A DNA stretch of 64,000 bases from Dolomedes plantarius (GCA_907164885.2 OU015492.1:191468039-191532038), one strand, 5' to 3'. Shown: positions 1-12,656, numbered from the stretch's first letter. Made by a program: numbers and translations. The notes: a model not told the origin generated them from the letters alone.

Positions 1-690
1 TGTAATGGTACCTCTAATATTGAGCAGGGAAGTTTCTTGAAAATAATGAGTAAGACAAATTTGTAATGTACTCATTCCTGTTGAAATTTCCAATGTATTA
101 TACTCAGTATATTTACAGAACCACAAATGTGCTAATTATTTGATTTTTTTATGTACAGTAAAACTTGTGTATGGTAAAGAAATTGCAAATAATATGTATA
201 TAGAATTCGAAGTCTTATTCAAAATTCAAAATTAGTTTGGTTTGTCGTTTTGGCTAAGAGTTAATTTAATATTGTGATGCGTGGACGCACACTTACACTG
301 TCATGTATGCTCTAAAATGTTTATTTTCAGCTACTGTGAACAGGGCCATGAATCGACTATAAAAAAAAAATTAAAATTTTTTTTTCCATAGTGGTGGAGT
401 GTGATGTAGAAGTGAAATGGTATAATTCCCCACGGTGTGTGGCCAATAACGAATGTATTAATAAGGATGCAGAGGCAGGGGTAAATACAGGCTTGTAAAC
501 CAATAAAAATAGAAGAATAGCTGTCGGTGTGGCCAGTGATAGCGATCTGAAGTCTAAATTTTACAAGATGGATGGTCGTTATTTTATGGCCCACATTAAA
601 ATCGTCAGATGAGAAGGGTCAAAGTTGTTTTGCAAAATAAAATTATGTTGGGGGAGGTACTTCATAGACTATAGACAGAGGCGATAGGGG
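1..690. other. AT-rich DNA, no gene seen
   Basis: The only reading frame of note (331-594, minus) is low-complexity and overlaps poly-A/poly-T runs. It has no recognisable motif. I see no repeat or RNA gene here. Confidence 0.6.
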
Positions 691-1020
691 TGGTTTAATA
701 GAACCAATTGGGGCAGGAACCACTGAAAGAAAAACTGCCCACTGCCCAATGAAAGTGAGGAGCGGGCCAGAATGGCCCCCCTGTAAACGGACAACAGCTC
801 CGCTAAGGACGGAAGGAATTGGCGAAGAAGGAGGCGGATCTTAGATTGGGTTCCTCAGAGTTAGATGTTAGAGACTCTCGTCTGCCCCAGAGTCTTGGAG
901 AAATGCGAATATCCCTCCAAAGTGTTCCTACACTGGAGATGATTCTGGGTTCCCGTCGCCTATGCTACGATCATCGCTGCATACATCCGTTATAGTAAGT
1001 GCCTCCCCAATAGACTCTAA
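690..1020. other. GC-richer unassigned block
   Basis: Base composition jumps relative to both flanks, with several CpG and GGCCC-type stretches. All six frames are broken by stops and I recognise no protein. It could be a decayed retroelement piece or the body of a SINE. The border at each side is abrupt, which favours an insertion over host exon sequence. Confidence 0.3.
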
Positions 1021-1228
1021 AAATCATCTTTGACTATATAGTTTGCCTCTGCTTCTGGGTTCTCTATGTTAAAATTGTTAATATGAAACGGATTGTTATA
1101 TTAATAGCTATGACAAGATAATTGAAATTTGGGTTATCAAATAAATGTATGTTTAAGGACAATGCGTTGTCTTCCTTGCTTGTTCCAACCCATGCATGCA
1201 TCCATTGTTTCAAGGTAATTAATACCCT

Positions 1229-1229
1229 A

Positions 1230-1262
<33 letters not shown>
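1229..1262. repeat. (TA)n microsatellite
   Basis: A pure TA run. It is followed directly by a motif resembling the start of common arthropod repeats (ACTAG, then CCCGGCGTTGCATGGG at about 1279). Confidence 0.9.
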
Positions 1263-1264
<2 letters not shown>

Positions 1265-1610
1265 CTAGATTTATATACCCGGCGTTGCATGGGTGTACCC
1301 TTAATAAAGCTTACTTCTTTGATACGTATATTTGTATTTTATGCCAATCGATACCCCTCTCCACTGGTCAGCATGCCATCACATATTATAATACCCCCCC
1401 ATGCTGATGTCAGCATTAAAATGTTTCTTTCAATTTTGAATTCCCACTGGATCCCGGCCCTTCGAGGAGTTTGAGGGCTTCCCCGTAAACGCTTGTGAAA
1501 ATTGCCGGTTTCATAAACAAAGGATTACCTGGCATTGCCCAGGATAATAAAAATGAATGTAGTTAACCTGAGCTCTAGATGTATACGTACTAACAACCGA
1601 AATATACAAT

Positions 1611-1654
1611 TCACACACACACACACACATACACACACACACAAACACACACCT
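1611..1654. repeat. (CA)n microsatellite
   Basis: An imperfect CA run with AT and AAA interruptions. Confidence 0.9.
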
Positions 1655-1739
1655 ATCCACACTTCATTTAATTAAAGTTGATTTCTCTGTTTTCCCCTAC
1701 CACCAATTTGGTTTTCAAAATAGTGATATATAGGAAATA

Positions 1740-3263
1740 TAAATTATTGTATTGTTTCCAGCAATTTTTACAAAATCTAAAGCGAATGTCGAAAAATCGT
1801 GACATTGATCGTCTTTGTTACATTTAATCGTGTTTCTTACATTTTAAATGAAGAATCTTATGGATATCTGTTTCCTTCTTTGAGATATGACGGAATATGT
1901 AAAAAGCACGTAAAAACAAGCTTAGCCCTCCTAACCCCCTTGGGGGCCGAATTTTGAAAAATCCCGAATTGAATTTTAGGTATTTATGTTCCTTACATTT
2001 TAAAGCAAGAATCTTAGGTATATCGGTTTCTTTCTTTGAGATATGAGGGAATATGTGAAAAACACGTTTTGCCCCCTCGCCCTCTATGGGTCCGAATTTT
2101 GAAAAATCCTTAAATTCGTTTTTAGGTATTCATATTCCTTACATTTTAAAGCAAGAATCTTATGGATATCTGCTTCATTCTTTGAGATAGGAGGGAATAT
2201 GTGAAAAATACGTTTTGCCCCCTCCCCCCCCCATGGGACCGAATTTTGAAAAATCCTGAAATTGGTTTTAATGTATTCGTGTTCCTTACATTTTAAAGCA
2301 ATAATCTTATGGATATCTGTTTCTTTCTTTGAGATATGAAGGAATATGTGAAAAACACGTTAAGCCCCCCCCCCCAAGCCGGCCGAATTCTGAAAAATCC
2401 TGAAATCGATTTTTAGGTTGTTGTGTTCCTTTCATTTTAAATCAAGAAACTAATGGATATCAATTTCCTTCTTTTGAGATATGAAGGAATATGTAAAAAA
2501 CACGTTATGCTTCCCCTCCCCTCCTTGGGGGGCAAATTTTGAAAAATCCTGAAACTGATTTTTAAGTATTCGTCTTCCTTTCATTTTAAAGCAAGAATCT
2601 TATGGGTACTCGTTTCCTACTTTGAAATATAAAGGTAAATGTGAAAAACATGTAAAAACACGTTTAGTCCCCCTCCAACCTTGGGGGCCGAATTTTGAAA
2701 AATCCTTAAATTGGTTTTTAGTTAATCATGTTCCTTATATTTTAAAACAGGAATCTTATGGACATCAATTTCCTTCTTTGAGATATGAAAAAATATGTAA
2801 AAAATACGTTTTGTCCCCCCTTCCCCCCCCCCCCTTGGGGCGCGAAATTTGAAAAATCACTTCTTAAATGACGTCTTCAGCGCAAAATCAATAATCTCCT
2901 AAAATTTGATATCTGTATCTCCAATAGTTTTTGCTGGGCGTTGATTCCTTTATATATATAGATAAAACACGTAAAAACACGTTTAGCCCCCCTCTCCCCC
3001 TTGGAGGTCGAATTTTGAAAAATCCTAAAATTGGTTTTTAGGTATTCATGTTTGTTACATTTTAAAGCAAGAATCTTATGGATATCAATTTTCTTCTTTG
3101 AGATATGAAGGAATATGTAAAAAACACGTTTTGCCCCCCCCCCCCTCCTCCCCCTTGGGGGGCGAATTTTGAAAAATCTCTTCTTAAATGACGCCTTCAG
3201 CACAAAAGTAATAAGCTCCTAAAGTTTGATATCTGTATATCCAATAGTTTTTGCTGGGCGTTG
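1740..3263. repeat. ~150-bp tandem array with C-tracts
   Basis: At least seven diverged head-to-tail units of about 144-156 bp. The anchor TTACATTTTAAA (or a close variant) recurs near 1837, 1993, 2139, 2286, 2430, 2580, 2733 and 3056. Each unit runs: anchor, GAATCTTATGGATATC, a GAGATATGA motif, GTGAAAAACACGT, a run of C bases followed by TTGGGG, then CGAATTTTGAAAAATC. A second motif, ending in TTTTTGCTGGGCGTTGAT, interrupts the array at about 2856-2955 and closes it at 3178-3263. Short frames inside (2622-2852 +, 2877-3203 -) only read through the repeat. The array may sit inside a larger repeat that starts near 1264, with TATATATAGAT near 2955-2964 looking like an end. Confidence 0.85.
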
Positions 3264-3610
3264 ATACGTGAATAAGACCATAGGACCATAGGACATGTGT
3301 TTTAACTGAGTTACCTAGGCCAACGCCTTCAAACTCAGATATTTCACAATTATATCAACGAAGAGCTGGAAAAGTTCAATACGTGAATAAGTCAGGACTT
3401 CTTAGTTTATATATGAAGCGAAATAAGCTATAGAGGGCGCTATGTGCCCATCTCAAGTATTTTGAACTGGTGTTCTATAGTTAGATTGATGTAATGATAC
3501 AAGCTGAACCACCGTTTTGAAGGTTGGTGAAACCTAATAATGTCCGTCGTTGTAAATAGAAAATAAATGTTATGTGTTTGTGTAAAAGTGGCCTAGTGCA
3601 ATGATTCTTG

Positions 3611-3613
<3 letters not shown>

Positions 3614-3651
<38 letters not shown>
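3614..3651. repeat. (TA)n microsatellite
   Basis: A pure TA run immediately before the block starting TGTAATGAATTTG. Confidence 0.9.
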
Positions 3652-3654
<3 letters not shown>

Positions 3655-4852
3655 AATGAATTTGTCGGATGGTAGAGTAATGAAACGACGATACAATCTA
3701 GTAAAATATTAAATTAAATGATTTATTCACAGATGAAAGGTTATAATTAACACAGTAGATTATGCACTTGCAATGACGTGCGGGAAAACAAGTTCAGCTA
3801 CACGACCTGAGTCTATTTTAGAAATCTTGAAGTCGCTATACAATTACAGTCTAACAGATTGTTGTTCTATTGCTTCTTACACGAAAGCTCAGTAGGACGC
3901 GCAGCAATCACTTCTGCTAAAAGTCGCTCACACAGCTGAATAATTTAATCCGTCTGAGATCTAAAGAAACGAGCTATCTCTAATAGCTATAACAGTTCCT
4001 TCTGGATACAAGTCGACAGGGAATCTGGAAAACGGCTCTTATCTCACGGGAGCCTAAACATCAATCTCTTGATGCAATTAAAATGCTTCGTCTTAAAGCG
4101 GTCGACAGGATATCGGTTAAGGGTGCCTATCACAAGTACTTAGAAATCTTATTCAAGAAATTCGCTTCGTCTGGAAGCGGTCGACAGGATGTCGGTTAAC
4201 GGTGCCTATCACATGGACTTAGAAATCTCTTAATCACGGCTGCATGCCGGAGTAGTTGCCTTCTAGATGCAGGTCTAGGAGCTATATAAAATTTTTATAT
4301 TTCGCAGCGACGCAACTTTTTCTCTGGTGCTGCGAACGCTGGAAATTTAAAAGGGTTTTAATTGGTGCCCTTTAAGTGACACCACTTTCCGGAGATTTGA
4401 TTGGCCAGCCACTTCCCTCGTCATCAGATCAGCGGATTGCTTCAGCCGATAAATTTTCCTCGCTCATCATCGATCAAGGGACGGAGCGGAACTGATTTTC
4501 TTTCAACTTCATGTCTGAAACTCAGACATGCGGGCGCCTCGCGTCCAGATTGGTATTGTCGGGAGCTCTTTATCTCGCCGCTTCTGTTGTCCGGTTGCTG
4601 GTGGAACTCGCCATGCAGCCACCTCCCCGTGGTGAGTTCTGGGTTTTTCTGAATTTTATTTCAGAAAAAAGCGAAGAGCTGCATACAAAACAATGCAAAT
4701 TCATATTTTTAACTATATGGTATAAAATTTACTAAAAATCACTGATGAAATGGAAACGTTTTTGTTTTTCCCGAATCTTTGCATACTTGACCTATCTACC
4801 AGTGCTCCCGCACTAGGGCACAAACAAAATCGAAAACTTTTTTTACGCTCCA
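3651..4852. mobile_element. Possible solo-LTR-like repeat
   Basis: A block of distinct composition lies between two (TA)n runs and starts with TGTAATG. It contains a tandem pair of ~65-bp units (4085-4150 and 4164-4228, sharing GCGGTCGACAGGAT and GGTGCCTATCACA). A TATA box, TATATAAA, follows at 4283-4290, then a GC-rich segment (4360-4640) that could be a transcribed R/U5-type region. This layout (repeated upstream element, TATA box, GC-rich leader) fits an LTR or a mobile promoter. I do not see a primer-binding site or a second LTR, so the call is weak. Frames at 4401-4652 and 4511-4735 match nothing I know. Confidence 0.35.
4283..4290 (+). promoter_or_regulatory. TATA box in the LTR-like block
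   Basis: TATATAAA lies about 55 bp after the second 65-bp unit and about 80 bp before the GC-rich segment. A promoter role is inference from position alone. Confidence 0.3.
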
Positions 4853-4854
4853 CC

Positions 4855-4855
<1 letters not shown>

Positions 4856-4896
<41 letters not shown>

Positions 4897-4932
4897 TGTG
4901 TGTGTGTGTGTGTATCTATGTGTGTGTGTTGG
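4856..4932. repeat. (TA)n then (GT)n microsatellite
   Basis: A TA run of about 36 bp passes into GT repeats and then TTGG repeats. The YIYIYI frames on both strands here are translation of the repeat. Confidence 0.9.
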
Positions 4933-4949
4933 TTGGTTGGTTGGTTTTG

Positions 4950-6810
4950 TAGGTGGGTGTGACAGAACATTCTTGTACTCATTAGTAACAAGAAAAAGCC
5001 TTTATGAAGACACAAATATGATCGAATCCAAAGCAGCTACCAGGAGTATTAATAACTGAGACTGTTACTTTAAAATAGTTACAGCAAGTTACTGTGTTAG
5101 GAAATAGCCTAAAATCATAATTGCAAGGGTGTATTTGAACTGAAAATTTATGAAAATTAGTTTGATCCCGTATATAATGTCATCGTTTCATGCTGAATTT
5201 AGATATCTGTCTAGACATTCTAAATGAAATGGAATTAACCAGGTGAGTGTATTTGAAGTCCCAAGAAGATCAATTAAGAGCGTTAAATGCCATTTTCTAT
5301 AAATTACTCATATAATTACTTGGATTAATTATTTACGTCGAAATGTCTGGTTGTTATGACCTTAATGCATACTCATATTTATAAACTTATACCCATAATC
5401 TTGACCCTATCGTTTATACACCAAAGTGACGGTTATACCCCATGCTTAGTAAATTTAAATAGCCTTGTTGATTCTAAGGTGATGTGCAATAGAAAATAAT
5501 GAATAACGAAAATTTCTTGACTATGAGTAGAGAGTATAACGTGTAAATACTAATGAGTCATAGACAGAGAGAATCATAAGTCACCATGGATTATAAATCA
5601 CCTGGCTCAAGAAGAGTATTTTGAGTTAAAAACTGCTTATTTTTATAGGAAAAAAAATCCAACGCTAATTCTTAAAAAGATAAAGTGTAAATACCATTAA
5701 TATATAGATACTATCCGAGCTTAATCTATTCATTAATTGAGTTGCGTCTTTAAAAATAAAGAATTATCTAAAAGGCATAAAAAGCTGAGAAAAAAAGGGA
5801 TTTTATCTTTTCTTCGGTTGGTTGTTTCGTAATTGAATTCCATTTAATAAAGAAATATGATTTATTTCTTGACTTCAAAACAAAGAAGAGAGACAAAGCG
5901 TGCAATTATCACTTTAGAATAATTGAGTCACAACATAAAAAAGAGTTGTCCGTAAAAGAATTTTGCAAGGTCTTTCATACATAAAAAAACAATCAGATGG
6001 CCTGTAATTATTCTCTTATTCTGAAACTTTTTGTTTGTCTAGTAGGAATTAATTAAGACCCTCTAATCATCATTAATGAAAACTAATTTCTCAAGTTCTC
6101 GGGAGAAGTTTAACGGCTCTTAAAATTAAATGATAAACATTTCATGTTCTTGATACGTTTAAGAGTAGTAATTTCTCTATATTTTATGATAAAAAATTTT
6201 ATGCAGTTATATTCAGGGTTGGTGAGAATTAGATAGCTACCATAAACCCTTTAAGTAATTCAAACATGGAACAAAAAGGGATGTTGAGGAAAATATGACA
6301 ATTGCAGAGAATATATTAAAGTGTCAGAAGAATATTTTTAGTGTGTCAGACTGCTGTATGAAATTAATTAAACTCCGTGGAAATATGAAAAGCTTTACTG
6401 TTTTTTGGGAATGCGTCAAATGCTTGCCTGAAGATATTCAAAACAGTTTTTCATTAATTGTAATTAGGATTCTGTTTACTGGGCAGAACATTTAGACAAA
6501 AAGCTGAAAATAATATTCATAACGAAATATGTAACACCCAAATAACCTTTCCTTAACCTAGTTCTCCTATTATGTTGGCCACTTGTATCCTTTTCTTTGC
6601 TTTATTCGGGTCATGAAGTACCTGAAAAAAATACATGTTATGAAGTATATTAATTGCGGTTCATTACACAGTAATACTTGATCTAATGATTGTACTCTAA
6701 ATTAAAATAAAGGGTTGCTTTATTTCACAGTAAAGTTTAGGAATATTATTTATCTTAAATAATATTATTAAGTCTTAATTATTTCAATATATTTTTTTCA
6801 CCAGCAAAAA
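4950..6810. other. AT-rich DNA, no gene seen
   Basis: No frame longer than 66 codons and no recognisable repeat ends. A 66-codon frame at 6295-6495 has no known motif. Confidence 0.55.
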
Positions 6811-6812
6811 TA

Positions 6813-6828
6813 CCCCCCCCCCCCCAAA

Positions 6829-6919
<91 letters not shown>
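6813..6919. repeat. Compound poly-C / poly-A / (TA)n tract
   Basis: About 13 C bases run into about 20 A bases, then about 37 TA units. A similar poly-C to poly-A junction occurs at 43509-43539. Confidence 0.9.
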
Positions 6920-6923
<4 letters not shown>

Positions 6924-6956
6924 ACAGTTAAAATCCAATTGAAGTTTTCCGTCCTG

Positions 6957-7241
6957 TTAATTTCATAATAGTATTTGTTTGAAGAAATCGTTGTTGATAG
7001 TTAAATAATTTTTTGATTAAGAAAAATATGTTACCGCGATTACTTACAACGACTTCTTAACAAAGAGATAGTTTTTATTGTTTTAGTAAATGACTCCACT
7101 TTAATTTCATAATAGTATTTGTTTGAAGAAATCGTTGTTGATAGTTAAATAATTTTTTTATTAAGAAAAATATGTTACCGCGATTACTTACAACGACTTC
7201 TTAACAGAGATAGTTTTTATTGTTTTAGTAAATCACTCCAC
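6957..7241. repeat. 143-bp tandem duplication
   Basis: Two nearly identical head-to-tail copies with an offset of 143 bp. The anchor TTTCATAATAGTATTTG occurs at 6961 and 7104. Differences are a few substitutions and a 2-bp indel, so the duplication is fairly recent. Confidence 0.9.
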
Positions 7242-7244
7242 TTT

Positions 7245-9440
7245 TAAAACGGAACTTTATCAAAGACCGTCATGATACTTTCATATAAAAAAACATATTT
7301 TATAGAACAATATATTATACTATATACATTATGTAAAATAACACAATACTTTACATGTATAATTTTATAGGAAAATATATGTTATATATTTAGAAATTTC
7401 CATAAAATTTAATTAGATCACATTTTTATAAAATAACGAATTTTAAAATTTTGGAAGCTTTATCCAACTGCCAAAGGTTGAAAAAATTTCCAATCTAAAA
7501 AAAAAACATATTATTCTAAGTAATTTTGCATGCTCATACTATTTGACGCAACTTACGTATATCATAGCTGATAATGAAGACAAACTCTAGTGTAGAACTC
7601 ACTCTAAGAATATCTTCTTTGCAAGTATAGTAGAAGCATTTTTTTGACAAATGCTTTAGGAAGGGACATGTCATGTTTTAACTTTATGAATATTCTGAGG
7701 TATATCCCATTTTCCGTTTTTATCAAAACAAATCGATTTTGCTATCACAAAAAATGCACAGAGCTTTTTTTAAGATTAATAGTGTTAAAAACATCAGAGT
7801 TTCTCAAATGGTCGTTACAGATGCACGCGATAGGAAAGAGTGATCATGACCCTTTCAGAATCACATGGTAAATATTTAAAGTGGGAAAAAAATTCGTATA
7901 GTTGAAAAAATATAAATAAATTTAAATCAGCAGGCTAACATCTTGAGTATATTTTTATGTAGAAGAATTGAGTTTGTTCCTCTGAATTTTGTGCTTTTCT
8001 GGCATTGGGATGGATGCTGCATACTTTTAAGGAATGCCCATAAATCAGGGAATATCTATGATAAACATTGGAAAGCTAGGGATCGATTCTGAACCATTCA
8101 AATAAGTTGATTCTTTTACTTTGTACATTTATTAAATTTTATTTTATTTATTTATTAATTTTTCCATCCTTTGTGTCTTACGTTGACAGTTTTAATCTTT
8201 TTATTTTTATATATATATTTTTCGATTTTTATGGATTTTATTTTATCATGCTGTTAGTACTGTGTGATGGTTAACACTGGAGAAAGATTTTATATCAAGT
8301 GCACGTTATAGAAATTTTAAAAGAAATCTTGTGCCATTAGCCTCACATAGAAAAACCGAGATATCTGAGAAATATAAACAAACAGTTCTTTACATCGTCA
8401 GGCTACTTCACTCAGTAGAATTCTGGAATCGATGATAAGAGTACCGGGTCCAATGCCCGACACTGGAAAAGAGTCGTTACACAGGAAAAAAATAAACATT
8501 GCGTAACCTATTCAGGGGCAATAACCTCCCTCGTTTGCATGGTACAGATTCCCCCCCCCCCCCCCAATTTTTTTAACCTAGAGAATCTTGAAGAATTTTC
8601 CAATTAAAGGTTGCAAAATCTTTTTACTTCCTTAAACTGATAACAGATGGCATTACTAACCATTTTCTGCTCATTTAACTGGAATAAATTGAATGCAAGT
8701 GAAAATAAACTAGATTTAGGCTTTTGCACTGTGCAAACGGCGCCCCTCAAAGGGTTAAGGACTTCGCCTTAAAAAAAATGACTGCTGGCCTTTTTGTATT
8801 TTTATGCTTTACTTGAATAAATACGGGCTATTTACAAAAATACTAATTTCGCTTGTTCAACACGGTTATCGACGAGGGAGGACAGTCTCAAGTCACCTCC
8901 GTTTGCATCACAGGCTCGGGTAGCAGCTCGGCATCTCCTTTTATAACAGCTTCAACTCCCTCCTGTATCACTTATGTTCAGCGGATTATAAATACCGCCA
9001 TCGAACATTCTCAAAGAATCCAGAATCGCATTCTTTCTTGTCCAGCAACATTACCGATTGATCATTTGCTTCCCTGTCCTGAGGTTCCTCTTTGTAGACT
9101 GGTTTACCATTCGAGCGAACTGCCGTAAGCGCTTCCGGTCTTTTATGTCACTAAGTGCGGCTGTCTGCGGCTGTTTGAGAAAAGGTAACACAAGCGAACG
9201 AAAAATGACTTTTTGAAAACTTTTTTAACGTTAATAGCTGATTCTTATGTAACTTTTGATGCCGAATCCGTATCTGATCTCAGTTTGTTTCTATCACTCA
9301 CAGTTTCGTCACAATGTGACTTCGTCGGAAACTAGAAAATTAGCCGAACATACCATAGAAAATAAAAATAAATAAATGTTACAATGTGAACAAGCCTTTT
9401 ATTCAAGTATAAACATGAAAATACTTTTTTATTACACAGA
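7245..9440. other. No gene supported; C-tract at about 8550
   Basis: AT-rich sequence with a run of about 15 C bases near 8550. From about 8690 to 9350 the base composition is less AT-rich and holds a 91-codon frame (8853-9128, +), which is serine-, threonine- and proline-rich and resembles no family I know. It may be part of an unrecognised repeat. Confidence 0.45.
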
Positions 9441-9442
9441 TT

Positions 9443-10251
9443 TTATGTGGGCTTTAGCTTATATTTCCTTTCCCTCTTCTCCTTAAAGCTCCTGATATTG
9501 CTTTTTCGTCTGTGAATCGCTTGCTCAACTTCTAGGTGAAGTACCCCCGGTGAACAGTACTCGGTGAACAGTAGTCTCCCATCATATTGGTATCCCAGTG
9601 GCCCTGATACCGTCTTTCCATCGATTAAATATCTTGATGAAACCGCTCACCTTGCTCCTCACTGACATCAGCCAAGTTATCTGGGAAAAAATTAAGGTGA
9701 CTTTTCAAAAAGTTAATCTTTAATCTCATTAAACAGCCTGACTTTTTGAACTTTTCCAGCACGTTGGCTACAATAGAAATATAATGTGGGTCCTTTTTGT
9801 TGACCAAGAACTTGGTCACAATCTGTTTGAATGGTAACAAAGCCTCCCTCTCTTTTAAAGTCATATTTGATTCAAAGTTGGGATCTAACATCATTTTTCG
9901 GATGTCAGGCCCAACAAACACCCCTTCTTCCAATTTTGCTTCTGGTAGATGAAAAAACTTCTCGCAAAGATACTTGAAACATTATCCATCTTTGGGTACG
10001 CTTTCACAAACTGTTTCATTAGGCCTAATTTTATGTGTAGAGGTGGCAGCAGAATGTTTTCCGGGTCCACGAGGTTCTTGCGCAGAATGTTCTTCTCTCC
10101 AGGCCTTTAAAGATTTTCTTGCAGGCCAGATTTTCCTGGACCAATGTTGATCCCTTGCCCTATCGTCCCATTCACATAAGAAACATAGGAATTTGGTAAA
10201 GCTACATTGCTGGCGGTTAACTGATCGCGTTGAGTTCGCAAAAAATGCCAT
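9443..10251 (-). pseudogene. Decayed copy of a dispersed arthropod/cnidarian gene family
   Basis: Reading on the minus strand, the family's usual order of motifs can be followed: GQQ/FTKF-PCFLC-WD-RAR near the start, LPPLHIKLGLMKQF in the middle, KLEEGVFVGPDIRK, a KFKKSGCLMxLKxxFLxSH region, SEEQGERFHQDI, MERRYQG, then the RSFKEKRERKYK tail ending at a stop at 9443-9445. The copy is broken. The frame shifts near 10104-10108 and shifts back near 9995-10001. A TAA replaces a codon at 9982-9984, and another TAA at 9625-9627 splits HQDI from MERRYQG. A further frame change lies near 9555-9565, where GGTGAACAGTA is locally duplicated. The family's N-terminal part is missing. An AATAAA-type signal lies just after the stop (about 9426-9433, minus). 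The family is known from many near-identical copies in aphids, hydra and spiders. Its function is unknown to me, and its copy number suggests carriage by a mobile element. Confidence 0.8.
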
Positions 10252-10259
10252 TTCTTTAA

Positions 10260-12650
10260 ATATTGAGTGTTGAAATGTGAAAAAATGGTGGGTGATACGG
10301 CTTTTTTATGGTCATATTCGGTTTCAGCACACTAAAAACCACAAGAATAAAGCAAATTTATTCAAAAAGGTTTTTTCATCGTTGGCCTGTGTAATTTAAA
10401 TTAATTAAGTGCATAGGGCCGCGGAGCAAGATGGTCTCCTGGAATTCCGCGTGCGCAGGTAAAAAAAAATTACGTTACCGTACGGGAGTCATTACAAATG
10501 TTTCCCAATTTGTGATGTGCGAGAATTTTCTTCATGTTGACATGAAAATATGGAGACGCATTCTCCCTTAATAAATTCTGTTATTCTACCTAGCATCTTC
10601 TGCATAGTACCATTTAGTTGTCTTGCAATTGAATACATTAATTTATAGCTTAATTTTCTCTCGGGACACTTTATTCATCTCAGTGGTACACATACTAAAG
10701 GCTTGTTACGTATAGATTCAGTTTTAATTCAACTTAAGAGTGTCAGCTTAATTATTCCAACCGAGTTTTAAAAGTATCTATTGTGTCGAATGACAAAAGC
10801 CTCTAAATAACTTGTATTCGGTCATCAGAAATACAATACAAAAAGGACTACAGCGCTGTCAGGGCATTAGTCGTAATGAATCGACGCCGATTTGGAGCAG
10901 GGAACAAATGGAAATAAATGGCTTGGATCGGAGTATGGGTTTGATCAATATGTGGCTCGTCAGAATTTTAACGTAAGGGTATTGCGAGCAGATTGTATTA
11001 CAAAGCGCTTTTACGAAATGACGAATATATAGTTATTGACAGAAGATAAAAGGTAAATTTACTTTTTGCACAGTACGCTGCTGCTTTTCTAATCTTTAGT
11101 AAAATGTAAGGTCAAAAGAAAAAGTGAAAATTGAAAAGGAATCGGTTTTTTTTTGTGTGTGTTGGTGTAAAGGTTATTAAAAGTGATATATTTATCAAAT
11201 GTTCTGAAAACTGGACACCTTATTAATAATAATTTTCCTTTTTCAGGCGAAGCAGAAAACTTATGCCTTTTGTCAAAAACCTATAAATTTATTTTTTTTA
11301 ATGCGGATGGAGTTGTTCTAAAACATTCGCATAAACAACCTTAAAAATAGTCGACTCTTCTCATACAGGTGAATCAATATTACTCCCTGGGCCCACCTTA
11401 ATTTTGACCTTCCCCGCCTCAAGGGGCGACATCTGGAGGGCTCGCACCTTCCCCCATCCATCTGTCAACATGAAAAGATATTCTGGTCTGCGAATTTAAC
11501 GTGTCTCTAAAAATGTGGAAGTCAAAGCTCTGAAGTTCTTCTTAAAATGAATATGAACTATTGCTCTTTTTCAGGGAATCTAAGATTTGAATAAGCGGCA
11601 GATATAATAATCGTTCACATCTGAGGAAGCCATGGTTGAAGGACTTGTAAACGATATCGTATTTTTGTAAAATATTTTGTTAACTTCTGAATATTATGCA
11701 CATACACTGGAAGCAATGCTTTACGCCAATTTCGCAGCGTAGATCAAGCAGAGTAAACTTTCAAGCGGATCTGAACAGCTCAGCAAAATACTGAATCGGC
11801 GAGAGTTTGGTTCCTAGTAGACAAAGCTAGTGTTTCGTGCTTTCACGGCTTAGCCTACCCTATTGTTGGTGATATTAGTAAAAAAAAAAAAGTTTACGAT
11901 CAGTCTTCTTTTTGATAAATTTAGAAAGCTTTTAAGAATCTTCTTCATGGTCAACTCTTCAAGTTGGATATAATCATTTAGTAGTTCATACGGAACCATC
12001 AACCTTCTTTTCTGGGATTATACGCTTATACAAAGCCATAAAGGCCACATCTGGTGATTACAAATCTGAAACGTTCTTCTATGAAACTGTAATCGAGAAG
12101 CGCGTTGACAGGCTGTTACGGCCAATCAGAATTTGAGCAAAAGAGGGCGCTGTGTGCGCTCCTGAAGTGTGTGAAGGGCGTGTAGAAAAGTGGCCCGCAG
12201 TGAAAAAAATTGCAGGGGTCGCAGATAGTTTGAAGTAAGTTTAAATCATACTGACTTATTTACTAAAAAATACATAATCTTTAAATGTGAAGGTTAGGTC
12301 CCATAAGATTTGGCAAAATACAAGTGTAGATGGTAAATAAGACTTTTTTTTAAATTGCTATTATGCAAAATAAACGTATACTCAAAATTTACAATTCATT
12401 GATTTATAAAATTGTTTGTCAAAATTTTCATATTCTTTTTCCTGTTTTTTGTTAACATTTAGCAATTTTTTTTAAAATATCTGTCACTACCATAATTTTT
12501 ATTAATTTATTAAATAATAATGATTTTTTTTGGGGGGGGAGGGGGGTCGATGAATTTTTTATTTTAAAAAAGTGGGTCACGGTCGAAAAAAGTTTGCCAG
12601 TGGAGTGAGACAGGTTTTAGAATGATGATGTAGAAGTTAAATGTAAAATG
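10260..12650. other. No gene supported; possible hAT relic at 12180-12610
   Basis: Mostly AT-rich sequence. At 12186-12230 and 12540-12600 there are two inverted, GTGGCCCGC / GGGTCACGGTCGAAAAAAGTTTG-like stretches that resemble decayed hAT element ends. The resemblance is weak and no target duplication is seen. A G-tract lies at about 12531-12546. No coding sequence is recognised. Confidence 0.35.
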
Positions 12651-12656
12651 TCCTAA

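Noticed and set aside
1740..3263. CRISPR-like array
   Set aside because: Units are ~150 bp, diverged along their whole length and without unique spacers. The DNA is eukaryotic.
8853..9128. 91-codon plus-strand frame as a gene
   Set aside because: No recognisable domain, no signal peptide or splice context, composition like a repeat body.
10400..10455. Possible first exon (AAGATGGTC ... GCGCAGGTAA)
   Set aside because: A start codon and donor-like site are present, but nothing downstream resembles a second exon and no motif supports it.
12180..12610. hAT element
   Set aside because: End-like motifs are weak, no 8-bp target duplication and no transposase. Mentioned only as a possibility in the region note.
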